64,000 nucleotides of DNA from Hydrangea macrophylla. Its lineage: Eukaryota > Streptophyta > Magnoliopsida > Cornales > Hydrangeaceae. A model generated the notes under the pieces. That model was not told where the DNA came from and did no database searches. It saw only the letters and a program-made list of their open reading frames with translations. The position numbers and the translations under genes were made by a program. The DNA lies in the NCBI GenBank assembly GCA_033977485.1, contig CM066998.1:27219501-27283500 (forward strand). The letters run 5' to 3'. This document shows positions 11,594 to 22,263 of the stretch, piece by piece. Every line of letters starts with the position of its first letter. Position 1 is the stretch's first letter.

Positions 11594-13716
11594 TGTCACA
11601 CCCGTTCCAGAAATTCATGGTTTTGAAAAATGCATCATTTGAGATTTTGAAATTATTAATGTTATTAATAATTTGATTTGAGGTTGACTGTGAGTCAACG
11701 GTAAGGTGTCAGTGAGGACACGGGAACATGGCAGTTCATATTGCATGGACATGACTAAATGACATTTATATGATTTAAATGTTATTTGACTTTATCTGGT
11801 ATTTGATGAATAGTAATTTTATTTGTGTTGTGGGAATTCTGGTAATCTTAGATATTGTTATATCATTTGGAGAACTGTAGTGAGAACGTGCGTGATACGT
11901 TAATTGAAAAGGTAGGTGGTGTAGAGATTCCACTTAATTGAGTTTTCGGACGTCATTTTTGGACCCAAATGAAACCTAGTCGAAAACTTTTGTAAATTAT
12001 AATTTTCAGTCGTAAAGGCATAAAATGGACGTGGGTGAAGTTTCAGGAATTAATTAGAAGTTTTGAGAAACTTGCGGGGAGGTAAACACGATTTCCGATA
12101 AGTTTTTCTATAAATAGTGATGGATGAGATTTCATCTCATCCAAATCCTTCTAAATATCTAGAGAGAGGAGAGAGAAAGGGAGATTGAGCCAACGGGCTT
12201 TGCGACGCCGATCGACGACCGTTCGTCCGTCAGTTTTTCACCAAATTTAAGATTTGAACTCGTGGAGGTAAGATCTACGTTTTGATATCACTTAGGCTGT
12301 GTTTGGCCAACTTTTGTAAAAAATAGTAATTTTGGACTTTTGGGAAAAACAGGTATAAACTTGTAGGAATCGTACCAAATTCGAAATCCGACGTTTATTT
12401 AGCCTCCTAGTCGATCCTTCAAAGTTTGGGGGAAATCGCACGAGGTATGAAGTTCTAACTTGTGAAATATATGGAAATACATGTTTTATATTTCGACGAC
12501 GAAATTGTGATCCGGGCGAAATTCATGTGTTAATTGTAGGCCCGTTAATTATGCACGCGCTAATTTGTGAAAAGCATGTCTAAATTTCCGCGAGCACGTT
12601 AAGTTGTCTATGTGGGTCAAAGGGGAGTCTTATACAAATTTATGCCGGAGTAAGCTTCTCGATGTTTGAGAATTTAGTAGCGACGGCTACTGTGCATGGT
12701 TGATAGACTTGGACTTGCCATGGCACTTGTGGATACAATGGTTGATAGACTTGGACTTGCCATTGGTATCGCGGTTTAAGGCTTGGACTTGCCGCTACCG
12801 GATGAATGCGTATTTTTCTTCCTAGAGACTATTGTATGATTTATGAGATTAAAGCATGTTTCATCATATATTGTGCATGTTAGACTTGTACGCTCAGCAT
12901 ATAGCTGAGCAGTGGAGATGTACTCCATTGCAGGTAAGAAGAAGGATAAGAAGAAGCGCGATGAGTGAGGCCGATGAACGCTGGGGATAACACTTGTATA
13001 TGTTTTTGTTTTAAATCCTAAACTTGTACAAGGATTTGAATATTGTAGTATGTTGTAATAGAAACATGGATTAGCTTCTCAGTATTGTAATCTCGTAATT
13101 GAACGCCTGTAACTGTGTTTTAGTATGTTGAAATCAGTTGTGGTTGTGATTGTTGTTGGTTTTGAGTAGTAGGACTTGTTAATTTCCAGCACAGGGCTGC
13201 CAGCAGAGGAGCAGTTGACTGAACCCCCTGATCAGTCGACTGGATCTCGTGTATTTGGGATACTGTAAGTGAATATCAGAGAAGCAGTCGACTGGACCCC
13301 TTGGGCAGTCGACTGAACACTGTTGATTTGAGCCACTGCTTCCTTTGGTTGAAAAGCAGTCGACTGGATCCCCAGATCAGTCGACTGGACCTCTTTGCAA
13401 TATGGCGTATTTGTGGTTCTGCTTAACACAGTCGACGGAGCAGTCGACTGGACCCTAGTGCAGTCGACGGGGCAGTCGACTGAACCTCTGTTTTCAAAAC
13501 TATTTTTCTTTGAATGTGTTTTCAATGGCCAAAACTTTTTATGACTCTAATTTCAATGTATTTTACAACACAGAGGGGAACGTTTCCTAAGTTTTAATAT
13601 ACCCAGGGTTGTTTTATAGAAGTTCTTTCCGCTGCGTATTATTAGATGATGTTTGGTTGAGCCTTGGTGGCGTGCCACGTGTCCTATTTCCACGCGTAGT
13701 GGGATGGGTCGTGACA
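11594..13716 (+). repeat. 5' LTR
   Basis: Carries a TATA box (TATAAATA, 12109-12116). Five bases further on is a perfect 9-bp-stem hairpin (12121-12143). It also holds three GGCTTGGACTTGCC-type repeats near 12695-12800 and a CAGTCGACTG palindrome cluster (13209-13485). Confidence 0.95.
13209..13485. repeat. CAGTCGACTG palindrome cluster, left LTR
   Basis: Ten sites of the palindrome CAGTCGACTG or one-base variants occur in about 280 bp. The first three pairs are spaced exactly 21 bp start to start. The last two pairs, which contain the variant CAGTCGACGG, are spaced 12 bp. The right LTR repeats the array at 19637-19913. Confidence 0.9.
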
Positions 13717-13721
13717 TTTAT

Positions 13722-13739
13722 TGGTATCAGAGCTATAGG
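13722..13739 (+). promoter_or_regulatory. Primer-binding site, initiator tRNA-Met type
   Basis: TGGTATCAGAGCTATAGG lies five bases after the LTR end. TGGTATCAGAGC is complementary to the 3' end of plant initiator tRNA-Met, the usual primer of many plant LTR elements. Confidence 0.88.
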
Positions 13740-14312
13740 TAACAAAACTTTGGGAACGTTTGACGACGAGTGGAGTGTTGAGTGAATTGTCACATGTTCT
13801 AGATTGCATCCATACATTGTAGAGATGTTTGATGCATATGGTATGTTGTTATACATACATGATTATGTTATTGTCATACATACATAGCATTTATGCATTT
13901 GTGAATCGGTGGAATCATACGGATGTAGAGCTGTGTGATGAGGTGAAGTTATCATGAGTTATCATAGACAGCGTGTTGTGGCAAGAGGAAAAGATGAGAT
14001 TTTGGTAGTGATGAACAGTGGAATTTCTAAGCAAAAAAGAAAATGGTTTTGATTGACTGTTGATGTTCTTAATGTTAGTGACGAGTGTCCTTTGGGAGAT
14101 CTTACCGAGAACGAAGTCGAGTAGTAAACGTCAGAGAAGATTTCCGTATAGTTCACCTAGAGAATGAAAGTGAGTGTTGTGGTTGAGTTTTGAGATTAGA
14201 AGCATACTTCAGACATGGGATGCACGTCATGATGCGAGGGAAAAGGGATGACCAGCTGGGGGTTTATGATAGAAAAATAATTCAGCAGTATGTATTGCTC
14301 GTGTATGGGACC

Positions 14313-14602
14313 GGTGAGGAATCTCTCACCTTATCTTACGATGTTAACCTACGGTACAATCGTACGAGGTTATCTTATGATGTATCTTACGGTATATATG
14401 GTGTGTATTGGGTAGTTGAAGAATCTTTCAACTTATTGTGCGGTATATGGTATGTATTGGATGGTTGAGGAATCTCTCAACCTATCTTACGGTATGTATT
14501 GGACGGTTGAGGAATCTCTCAACCTATCTTGTGGAATGTATTGGGGATTGGGCAATATCTCTACGAGTTATCAGTATTGTGATTGTTGAGGAATCTCTCA
14601 AC
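14313..14602 (+). other. Five tandem stem-loops with invariant loop GAATCT
   Basis: Five 18-nt units have a 6-bp stem and the constant loop GAATCT. Unit 14313-14330 has GGTGAG/CTCACC. Unit 14415-14432 has GTTGAA/TTCAAC. Units 14464-14481, 14506-14523 and 14585-14602 have GTTGAG/CTCAAC. Two stem positions vary between units and in both cases the partner changes with them. The units lie about 0.6-0.9 kb after the PBS, in the leader of the genomic RNA. That fits an RNA packaging or dimerisation element, but the role is inference. Confidence 0.75.
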
Positions 14603-17600
14603 TGAACCTGGTTTCAAATAGTCGTAGCACTATAACAAATACAGATGCAGTGTAGGGATTTGTAACAAATGCTATCGAGTTAATAGTATAAAGAAAATTG
14701 TTGGAATTGAAGGTTGGCCTAAGATGAGAATTATGAATGGAAATGATAGAGTATGAGTGAATAGTTTGAGCTTATAGATAGTCGAAGGTTAACTGATGAG
14801 ATGATGAGACTTCTTGAGTGGTTTCCTAGACTCGATGGTTATGCCCGTAGAAATGCAACAATGAGGATGATGACTGATGTTGAAGGACAACATAGGTCGG
14901 AGGATAAATTGTGGGGGTCTTGGTGAGAAACAAATAAATGGACATGCATAGTAATGAAATTTCGTTGGTGTTTCGAGATGGTTCCCTAAAGGAAATGGAA
15001 TAAAGGAAGTAAGAAGACGAGACCAGAAATAACAGGTGAAAGGGGTTGATCAAAATGTGACAGAAGTCCAGAGGAACCGAATTGATAATTCAATAACGTA
15101 AGGATAATAGGATCTTGATAGAGAAATTCTATGGGAAGGTTGATGGAGAAAAAAAAAATGGACAAAATATACAGAGTAATAAGATTCCCTGATATTTTGC
15201 CGGGGGTTGTCGGAAGAAATAGAATAAAAGGGAGTAAGATTAGGAGACTGAGAATAAAAGATAAGTGTGAATTATGGAACGTGATAAGAAACTCAGAGAA
15301 ATCGAGTGGATATTTTGATATCATGGGGATGAGAGTACTTTGATAAGAAGCTTGTCGTGAAGGTGGTTATCACAAAGGGGTGAAGTACGGGCGATTTAAA
15401 CCTGGATTTTTTAACGTATTTTCAAAATAAAACAAAAATCTTTCCTTTGAATGCTTTTAAAATATCGTTGAGTATTTAACACAAGATACTATCAGCATGA
15501 CGCTAGAGTACAACAGGTATTACGATAATGAACAAGAGCGGTTGTGGGAACGATAGACGGGTAGAGAGACTTTGGGTAAGTCAATGTAGAGAAGTGAAAA
15601 TATGAATCGAGAAAATGAAGCTTTAATGAGTAAATGAACGGGGACAGTTGTGTGGAATGAAGACTTGGTAGTACGTTGAGTACGTTATCAGATATGATAG
15701 CGGGAATGGGAGGCTAATAGAGTACAGTGTTGGACGCAATGGGAAGCTATCTCAGTGTCCTGGATTCCAACGAGGTTGGAGAGTTTTGAGAATGTCGAAT
15801 GTCACCCTAAGAAAATTTTAAAGTTTTAAATTGTTTTAAAATAAAACTTTCATTGAGCAAGAAAATTTGTTTTAAATACTTGTGATTAGGTATCAAGTAG
15901 ACCTTGGAAGATGGGTATCGTGGAAGGATATGGTATGCTTTGTGCTTGGGATATAACGGTGGGTATCAAACGAATGAGTCCTATGTGGGCAGATCGTGAA
16001 CTTAGGAATTCTAAAGGAGTTGGTGAAATGTCGTGTACCTGAATTTGGCTAATTGGAAGTTATGACCTTAAAGGAGTGGTCGTGAGTATTGTTCCAATGG
16101 GAGCTCGACTTTGATTGAAGTATTGGAGTAACCTGAGGTAATGAATGATTTGAGGCTTTGATCAATCAAGAACTTGATGAGATCCGCAAAGTGTGAAGCA
16201 CTTGAAAGATGACAGTTAGAAATCGTTTGGCATTGGTGACCAGAGTGAGAATTTACCTTGGGGTATTGCCGTGAAAGGTATGTGAATTGGAAATCGATAT
16301 ATAAATTATTGAACACAGTGATGCTATAATGTTTGTGGGAAGATTTAAATTATCGGCTTATCCTCAGATTGTATGAGGGGATTGTATTAATGCTGTCAGC
16401 GATAGGTTATTCAAGAATAATGGATGGGAGACCCGGATAGCATAAATGAAGGACTAGAAAGTTAAATTGGAAATTGAGTTAGATTCAACTACGGTTATGA
16501 AACATGGAATGTCGGAATGAGGTATGGTGCCTTGAGATGTTATACGAAGAATATATGCTTAGTGTGAACGATTGTCAGGAACTCGGTGAGAGTTGAGATA
16601 CAGAAGTGTGATCGATATGGATTTGTACTAAGGTGAAAGTGAAACACCAGAGACTTATAGAGTTGTAAACTACATAAACGGTAGTGGATCTACCTGGACT
16701 GATATGAGAATGGACTACATTGCAGTTGAGATCTTCGAAAGAAAAAGTGATTGGCTCAGAGTGTGAGTACACTAGGTAAACATGATGGATTGTGAATGAT
16801 CAACGGATTGTGACAGAAACAGGGTATGTTCTGAACAAGAGGATATGTTTGATAAACTATGTGGTACGTGCATGATTGGCTAAGTCAAATTTTGATTAAC
16901 AATGCTATTCGTTACGATGGATATTGGGGTGGTGGTGTTGAGAAAGAGATGAGGTATTCTGTAAGATTTCAAAATAGTTGTTTTAAAAACCTGAATGAGA
17001 AATGTATTGGACTTTGTTAAACATTTTAAATTGAATGTTAGGGGTAACCTTCTATGTTAATTGACGATAGTTTGAGTACAAACTTGGGAGTGATGAACGA
17101 CGAATGTGGTTGACCTCACTGTAAGTGATTTGGGACATGTATAGACTCGAACGAGTGAAATGGTGTAAAATTTTCAATAGAGAATTTGATTGATACTTTA
17201 CGAGGCACAAGTGATGGGAGTTATGAGGTTGGTAAAATCGGAATGGAATGATAAGTATTATGAAAAATAGAGAGGATATTAGTGCGACGCACTACCGACT
17301 AAGTGTTATTCATTGAATTGATGTTATTGTGATATGGCGTTCTGGGGAAGAAAGAGTGTGATTGATAAGAACTTGGAAGTCGTTTGAAATGCGTATAGTG
17401 CTACAAGTGACTGGGGATTGGCAGAGTAAGGGATTGAATCCATAGTATGTGAAACAATTGATTGAAGCATTGACTTATCAACGTGGTATATATGTATGAT
17501 AGTGCTCAGTTGTGGTTCACTTCGGGATGAAGAATCGTGTATGATTGTGCACCAGCTAAGACGTGTTGTCAACGACTTGTAGTCGAAAAACAAGATAGGT

Positions 17601-18009
17601 GAATGAGAGATGAATTATTTCCTTGGGTGGAGTATAGTGATGAAACTTTTGAATTCCGGAAAGGAAATGTGACACGTACGATGAGATGATACATGAGTTG
17701 ACTTTGTGATGTCGTGAGGTGAGTTAATGTCAGGTATGACTATTGGGTAAGTTTCACTCAGGTGTTGATATTCTTATCTATTGAGATGCTTCGGAGTATT
17801 GCTAGGATTCTATTTGAATCTCCTATCAGATTGAAATGGAGGCTCTGAGGATTTATTTTCCTTAAGAGCCTGAGGATTTATTTTCCTTGTGAGACTGTGA
17901 CTTCTCAGTGAAGTGATTGGTTTGTGTATGAGGCAAATGTTGGAAGTACTTGTGTGAAGTCTTGGTGACTCACGAAGATGGTTTAAGTTTGGGGACAAAC
18001 TTCCTTTTT

Positions 18010-18021
18010 GGAGGGGAGAGT
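18010..18021 (+). promoter_or_regulatory. Polypurine tract
   Basis: GGAGGGGAGAG followed by T, immediately upstream of the right LTR start at 18022. It is the usual plus-strand primer position. Confidence 0.8.
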
Positions 18022-20144
18022 TGTCACACCCGTTCCAGAAATTCATGGTTTTGAAAAATGCATCATTTGAGATTTTGAAATTATTAATGTTATTAATAAT
18101 TTGATTTGAGGTTGACTGTGAGTCAACGGTAAGGTGTCAGTGAGGACACGGGAACATGGCAGTTCATATTGCATGGACATGACTAAATGACATTTATATG
18201 ATTTAAATGTTATTTGACTTTATCTGGTATTTGATGAATAGTAATTTTATTTGTGTTGTGGGAATTCTGGTAATCTTAGATATTGTTATATCATTTGGAG
18301 AACTGTAGTGAGAACGTGCGTGATACGTTAATTGAAAAGGTAGGTGGTGTAGAGATTCCACTTAATTGAGTTTTCGGACGTCATTTTTGGACCCAAACGA
18401 AACCTAGTCGAAAACTTTTGTAAATTATAATTTTCAGTCGTAAAGGCATAAAATGGACGTGGGTGAAGTTTCAGGAATTAATTAGAAGTTTTGAGAAACT
18501 TGCGGGGAGGTAAACACGATTTCCGATAAGTTTTTCTATAAATAGTGATGGATGAGATTTCATCTCATCCAAATCCTTCTAAATATCTAGAGAGAGGAGA
18601 GAGAAAGGGAGATTGAGCCAACGGGCTTTGCGACGCCGATCGACGACCGTTCGTCCGTCAGTTTTTCACCAAATTTAAGATTTGAACTCGTGGAGGTAAG
18701 ATCTACGTTTTGATATCACTTAGGCCGTGTTTGGCCAACTTTTGTAAAAAATAGTAATTTTGGACTTTTGGGAAAAACAGGTATAAACTTGTAGGAATCG
18801 TACCAAATTCGAAATCCGACGTTTATTTAGCCTCCTAGTCGATCCTTCAAAGTTTGGGGGAAATCGCACGAGGTATGAAGTTCTAACTTGTGAAATATAT
18901 GGAAATACATGTTTTATATTTCGACGACGAAATTGTGATCCGGGCGAAATTCATGTGTTAATTGTAGGCCCGTTAATTATGCACGCGCTAATTTGTGAAA
19001 AGCATGTCTAAATTTCCGCGAGCACGTTAAGTTGTCTATGTGGGTCAAAGGGGAGTCTTATACAAATTCATGTCGGAGTAAGCTTCTCGATGTTTGAGAA
19101 TTTAGTAGCGACGGCTACTGTGCATGGTTGATAGACTTGGACTTGCCATGGCACTTGTGGATACAATGGTTGATAGACTTGGACTTGCCATTGGTATCGC
19201 GGTTTAAGGCTTGGACTTGCCGCTACCGGATGAATGCATATTTTTCTTCCTAGAGACTATTGTATGATTTATGAGATTAAAGCATGTTTCATCATATATT
19301 GTGCATGTTAGACTTGTACGCTCAGCATATAGCTGAGCAGTGGAGATGTACTCCATTGCAGGTAAGAAGAAGGATAAGAAGAAGCGCGATGAGTGAGGCC
19401 GATGAACGCCGGGGATAACACTTGTATATGTTTTTGTTTTAAATCCTAAACTTGTACAAGGATTTGAATATTGTAGTATGTTGTAATAGAAACATGGATT
19501 AGCTTCTCAGTATTGTAATCTCGTAACTGAACGCCTGTAACTGTGTTTTAGTATGTTGAAATCAGTTGTGGTTGTGATTGTTGTTGGTTTTGAGTAGTAG
19601 GACTTGTTAATTTCCAGCACAGGGCTGCCAGCAGAGGAGCAGTCGACTGAACCCCCTGATCAGTCGACTGGATCTCGTGTATTTGGGATACTGTAAGTGA
19701 ATATCAGAGAAGCAGTCGACTGGACCCCTTGGGCAGTCGACTGAACACTGTTGATTTGAGCCACTGCTTCCTTTGGTTAAAAAGCAGTCGACTGGATCCC
19801 CAGATTAGTCGACTGGACCTCTTTGCAATATGGCGTATTTGTGGTTCTGCTTAACACAGTCGACGGAGCAGTCGACTGGACCCTAGTGCAGTCGACGGGG
19901 CAGTCGACTGAACCTTTGTTTTCAAAACTATTTTTCTTTGAATGTGTTTTCAATGGCCAAAACTTTTTATGACTCTAATTTCAATGTATTTTACAACACA
20001 GAGGGGAACGTTTCCTTAGTTTTAATATACCCAGGGTTGTTTTATAGAAGTTCTTTCTGCTGCATATTATTAGATGATGTTTGGTTGAGCCTTGGTGGCG
20101 TGCCACGTGTCCTATTTCCACGCGTAGTGGGATGGGTCGTGACA
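18022..20144 (+). repeat. 3' LTR
   Basis: Same length as the left LTR (2,123 bp) with about 14 substitutions and no indel that I could find. It includes the second copies of the TATA/hairpin block and of the CAGTCGACTG cluster (19637-19913). Confidence 0.95.
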
Positions 20145-20293
20145 TTATCCCTAATTCTCTTGGAATGCTTTCAAGTTTGCAAAGACTTAACTTGAACGAA
20201 AATGAACTTTCGGGTCCAATTCTATCCTCAATAGGAAATCTTAGCCATTCTTCAAATATTTTGCTTACTGCGTTACTTCTAATTGGTTTATGA
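20145..20293 (+). pseudogene. Captured leucine-rich-repeat exon fragment
   Basis: When the LTR element is removed, GTATTATC (11586-11593) joins 20150 onward. It reads IIPNSLGMLSSLQRLNLNEN, then ELSG, then SSIGNL. This is two consecutive plant LRR units (IPxxLGxLxxLxxLxLxxNxLxGxI). A splice-acceptor-like TTACAG sits just upstream at 11580-11585. The frame ends shortly after, at 20293. The source is probably an LRR receptor kinase or LRR protein gene, as a short transduplicated piece. The parent cannot be identified from this length. Confidence 0.7.
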
Positions 20294-20478
20294 ATTCTAG
20301 AAAAAAAAAAAAAAAGACTACTAAAAGTGTTTATCTTCGTTCAGTCACTAGTTAATGTAGAAGGGAAAATAAAATATGATGAAACCAAGCTAAGGTTTAC
20401 AAGTTTTATGATATTTTTCTTCCCTTTTCTTCATTTTCTACTTTACTATGAAAATCTTTCAAGTTCATGTCTCATCAA
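20294..20478. other. Short non-coding stretch
   Basis: AT-rich with an A-run (20299-20315). No gene seen. Confidence 0.5.
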
Positions 20479-20944
20479 GTGTGCTGCATTGCCTTTTCCT
20501 GGTGTGCTGCACTAGGAACTGTGCTACATTGCCTTTGCCTGGTGTGCTATACTAGGAACTGTGCTGCTGGGCAGTGTGCGTGCAGCCTGTGTGCTGATTG
20601 GGGAGGCATGATGAGAGAGAGCGAGCGAGAGAGAGGGAGAGAGAGAGAGACATGAGAAAGAGATAGAGAGACGTGGAGCAGTGTGCGTGCAGCCTGTGTA
20701 CTGCTGCATTGCCTTTGCCTGGTGTGCTGCATTAGGAACTATGCTGTCTTGCCTTTGCCTATTGTGCTACACTAGGAACTATGCTGTTGGGCAGTGTGCA
20801 TACAATAGTGAGCATGCAGTCTGTGTACTACTGGTGTGCTGTGCTACATTACCTTTGCCTGGTGTGCTGCACTAGGAACTGTGCTGCTGGGTAGTGTGCG
20901 TGCAGCCTGTGTGCTGATTGGGGAGTCATGATGAGAGAGAGAGA

Positions 20945-21027
<83 letters not shown>

Positions 21028-21290
21028 GTGAGAGAGAGAGAGACGTGGAGCAGTGTGAGTGCATCCTGTGTGCTGCTGCATTGCCTTTGCCTGGTGTGCT
21101 GCACTAGGAACTGTGCTGCCTTACCTTTGCCTAGTGTGCTGCACTAGGAACCGTGATGTTGGGCAGTGTGCATACAACAGTGAGCATGCAGCCTGTGTAC
21201 TGCTGGTGTGCTGTACTAGGCAGTGTGCTTCCTTGTCTGTGCAGCGTGTGTAGCTAGGCCATGTGCTGCAACTGTGTACTGCAATCAGTA
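20479..21290 (+). repeat. Long-period tandem array rich in TGTGCTGC, with embedded (GA)n
   Basis: Two to two-and-a-half copies of a unit of at least 310 bp. Each unit contains repeated GTGCTGCACTAGGAACTGTG and TTGCCTTTGCCTGGTGTG words, a GTGCTGATTGGGGAG block, then a (GA)n run ending ACGTGGAGCAGTGTG. The second (GA)n run (about 20932-21045) is much longer than the first. Open frames here are low-complexity translations of the array and I do not call them genes. A related, less regular stretch is at 10235-10450. Confidence 0.75.
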
Positions 21291-21293
21291 GCG

Positions 21294-22260
21294 ATTTTTT
21301 TTTTAACAACAAATTATGGGGATTAAAGGATGCCAAAAGGCATCGGAATTACAACTTAGAAGCAAAAAACATTTGCACCAGTAACATCCCCACAACTATA
21401 CAATTAAGCCTCACATAGGACAGGATAACACAATGAAAACCCCCAAAAAAGAAACCCAATTGACACCCAGACTCAGTGCACAAAAAAAAGCCCACTCCAT
21501 TTGAACAAAGGCCATATCTTCCCAAACTCAATGAAAAGAGTACTAAAAACTAGGAACATACTGAATCTGTAGCAGCCAAGAAACTAGAGTAGGACCCTAA
21601 GAAAAAAACTGCAGCAAGTCATGGTAGCTTTTGAAAGAGGCTTCAAACCCGAACCACACAAGCCGAGGGTAAGCCAACCACGTGAGCACCACCATAATGA
21701 AACTAAGGCTTAAAACAAAAACCAATAAATCTATATTCAACAGCACCACCACCCAGTGTACTCATAGAGATTTAGCTGAGAAACAAACCTAGGAAACCTT
21801 GGTAATTATGAGAGTAACCGCCTCAGCAAACCTTCCAATGACCTCCAATAAAGAATATATACAAACCTTGATTGATCACACCATGCAAAGAGGGACAGAA
21901 TCCCAAAAAAGATGCCCCAAGAAAGTAGAAAACCAGCCACTGTTAATTTAGTAACCAGCCTACAAAATCTGCTAAGCCCCATCTTGACAGTCCACCAATG
22001 GTGGACTGTCAAGATGGGGCTTAGCAGATTTTGTAGGCTGGTTACTAAATTAACAGTGGCTGGACCACCATAATGTATCAAACAAGCATTGTAGAATCCT
22101 TAATTTCCATGGCAGAAAATTAAAGTTTGAACAATCCCTCGCCACCCATAAAACAACATAACTCCATACACTATCAAATAACCCAGCAGCAAGATACACA
22201 CCCCCAATAAAAGCAGCTAAATACATAACCAAACCAACCAAAGCTCAAAAAGGTGGAAGT
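21294..22260 (-). mobile_element. Possible LINE 3' fragment (minus strand)
   Basis: A T-run at 21295-21304 followed by sequence that, on the minus strand, reads ...TGCCTTTTGGCATCCTTTAA...TTGTTGTT then poly(A). This is the style of plant LINE 3' ends. No endonuclease or RT motif is visible, and the left boundary is not defined. It contains the perfect 131-bp palindrome at 21933-22063. It could instead be anonymous intronic sequence. Confidence 0.35.
21933..22063. repeat. Perfect 131-bp palindrome (65-bp arms, 1-base centre)
   Basis: The left arm begins CCAGCCACTGTTAATTTAGT and ends AGTCCACCA. After a single A, the right arm is its exact reverse complement, ending ACAGTGGCTGG. Base-by-base comparison shows no mismatch in the 65-bp arms, and the match stops abruptly outside them. 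The RNA would form one long hairpin with almost no loop. Confidence 0.9.
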
Positions 22261-22263
22261 GTT

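Larger units (their letters stand above)
13717..18021 (+). other. Interior of the LTR retrotransposon, no coding capacity
   Basis: Starts TTTA, then the PBS TGGTATCAGAGC at 13722. All frames are closed. The longest open stretches (about 112 aa at 14986-15324, minus strand) show no retroelement motif. I looked for a protease, RT, RNase H or integrase signature and saw none. A five-copy stem-loop array lies at 14313-14602. The right end is a purine-rich GGAGGGGAGAG tract. Confidence 0.7.
11594..20144 (+). mobile_element. Complete non-autonomous LTR retrotransposon (8.55 kb)
   Basis: Two direct repeats of 2,123 bp (11594-13716, 18022-20144) begin TGTCACACCC and end GTCGTGACA. The target-site duplication is TTATC (11589-11593, 20145-20149). 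A PBS matching initiator tRNA-Met follows the left LTR at 13722, and a purine tract (GGAGGGGAGAG) precedes the right one. By eye I count about 14 differences between the LTRs (0.66%), nearly all transitions, so insertion was recent. The 4.3-kb interior has no recognisable gag or pol frame, so it must be mobilised by enzymes of another element. The LTR ends and PBS resemble Tekay/Del-type Ty3/gypsy elements (inference). It landed in the captured LRR exon inside the CACTA. Confidence 0.93.

Noticed and set aside
13232..13525. 97-aa frame with repeated VQSTA/QST
   Set aside because: Translation of the CAGTCGACTG palindrome array in the LTR.
14280..14620. CRISPR-like regularly spaced repeats
   Set aside because: Spacing is irregular, units are short hairpins within a retrotransposon, and the genome is plant nuclear. 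A CRISPR array is not supported.
13717..18021. Possible degenerate gypsy gag-pol inside the 11.6-20.1 kb element
   Set aside because: No RT, RNase H, integrase or protease motif could be found in any frame by eye. A profile search could still reveal a decayed trace.
20524..21104. Several overlapping Ser/Leu-rich frames
   Set aside because: Low-complexity translations of (GA)n and the TGTGCTGC array.
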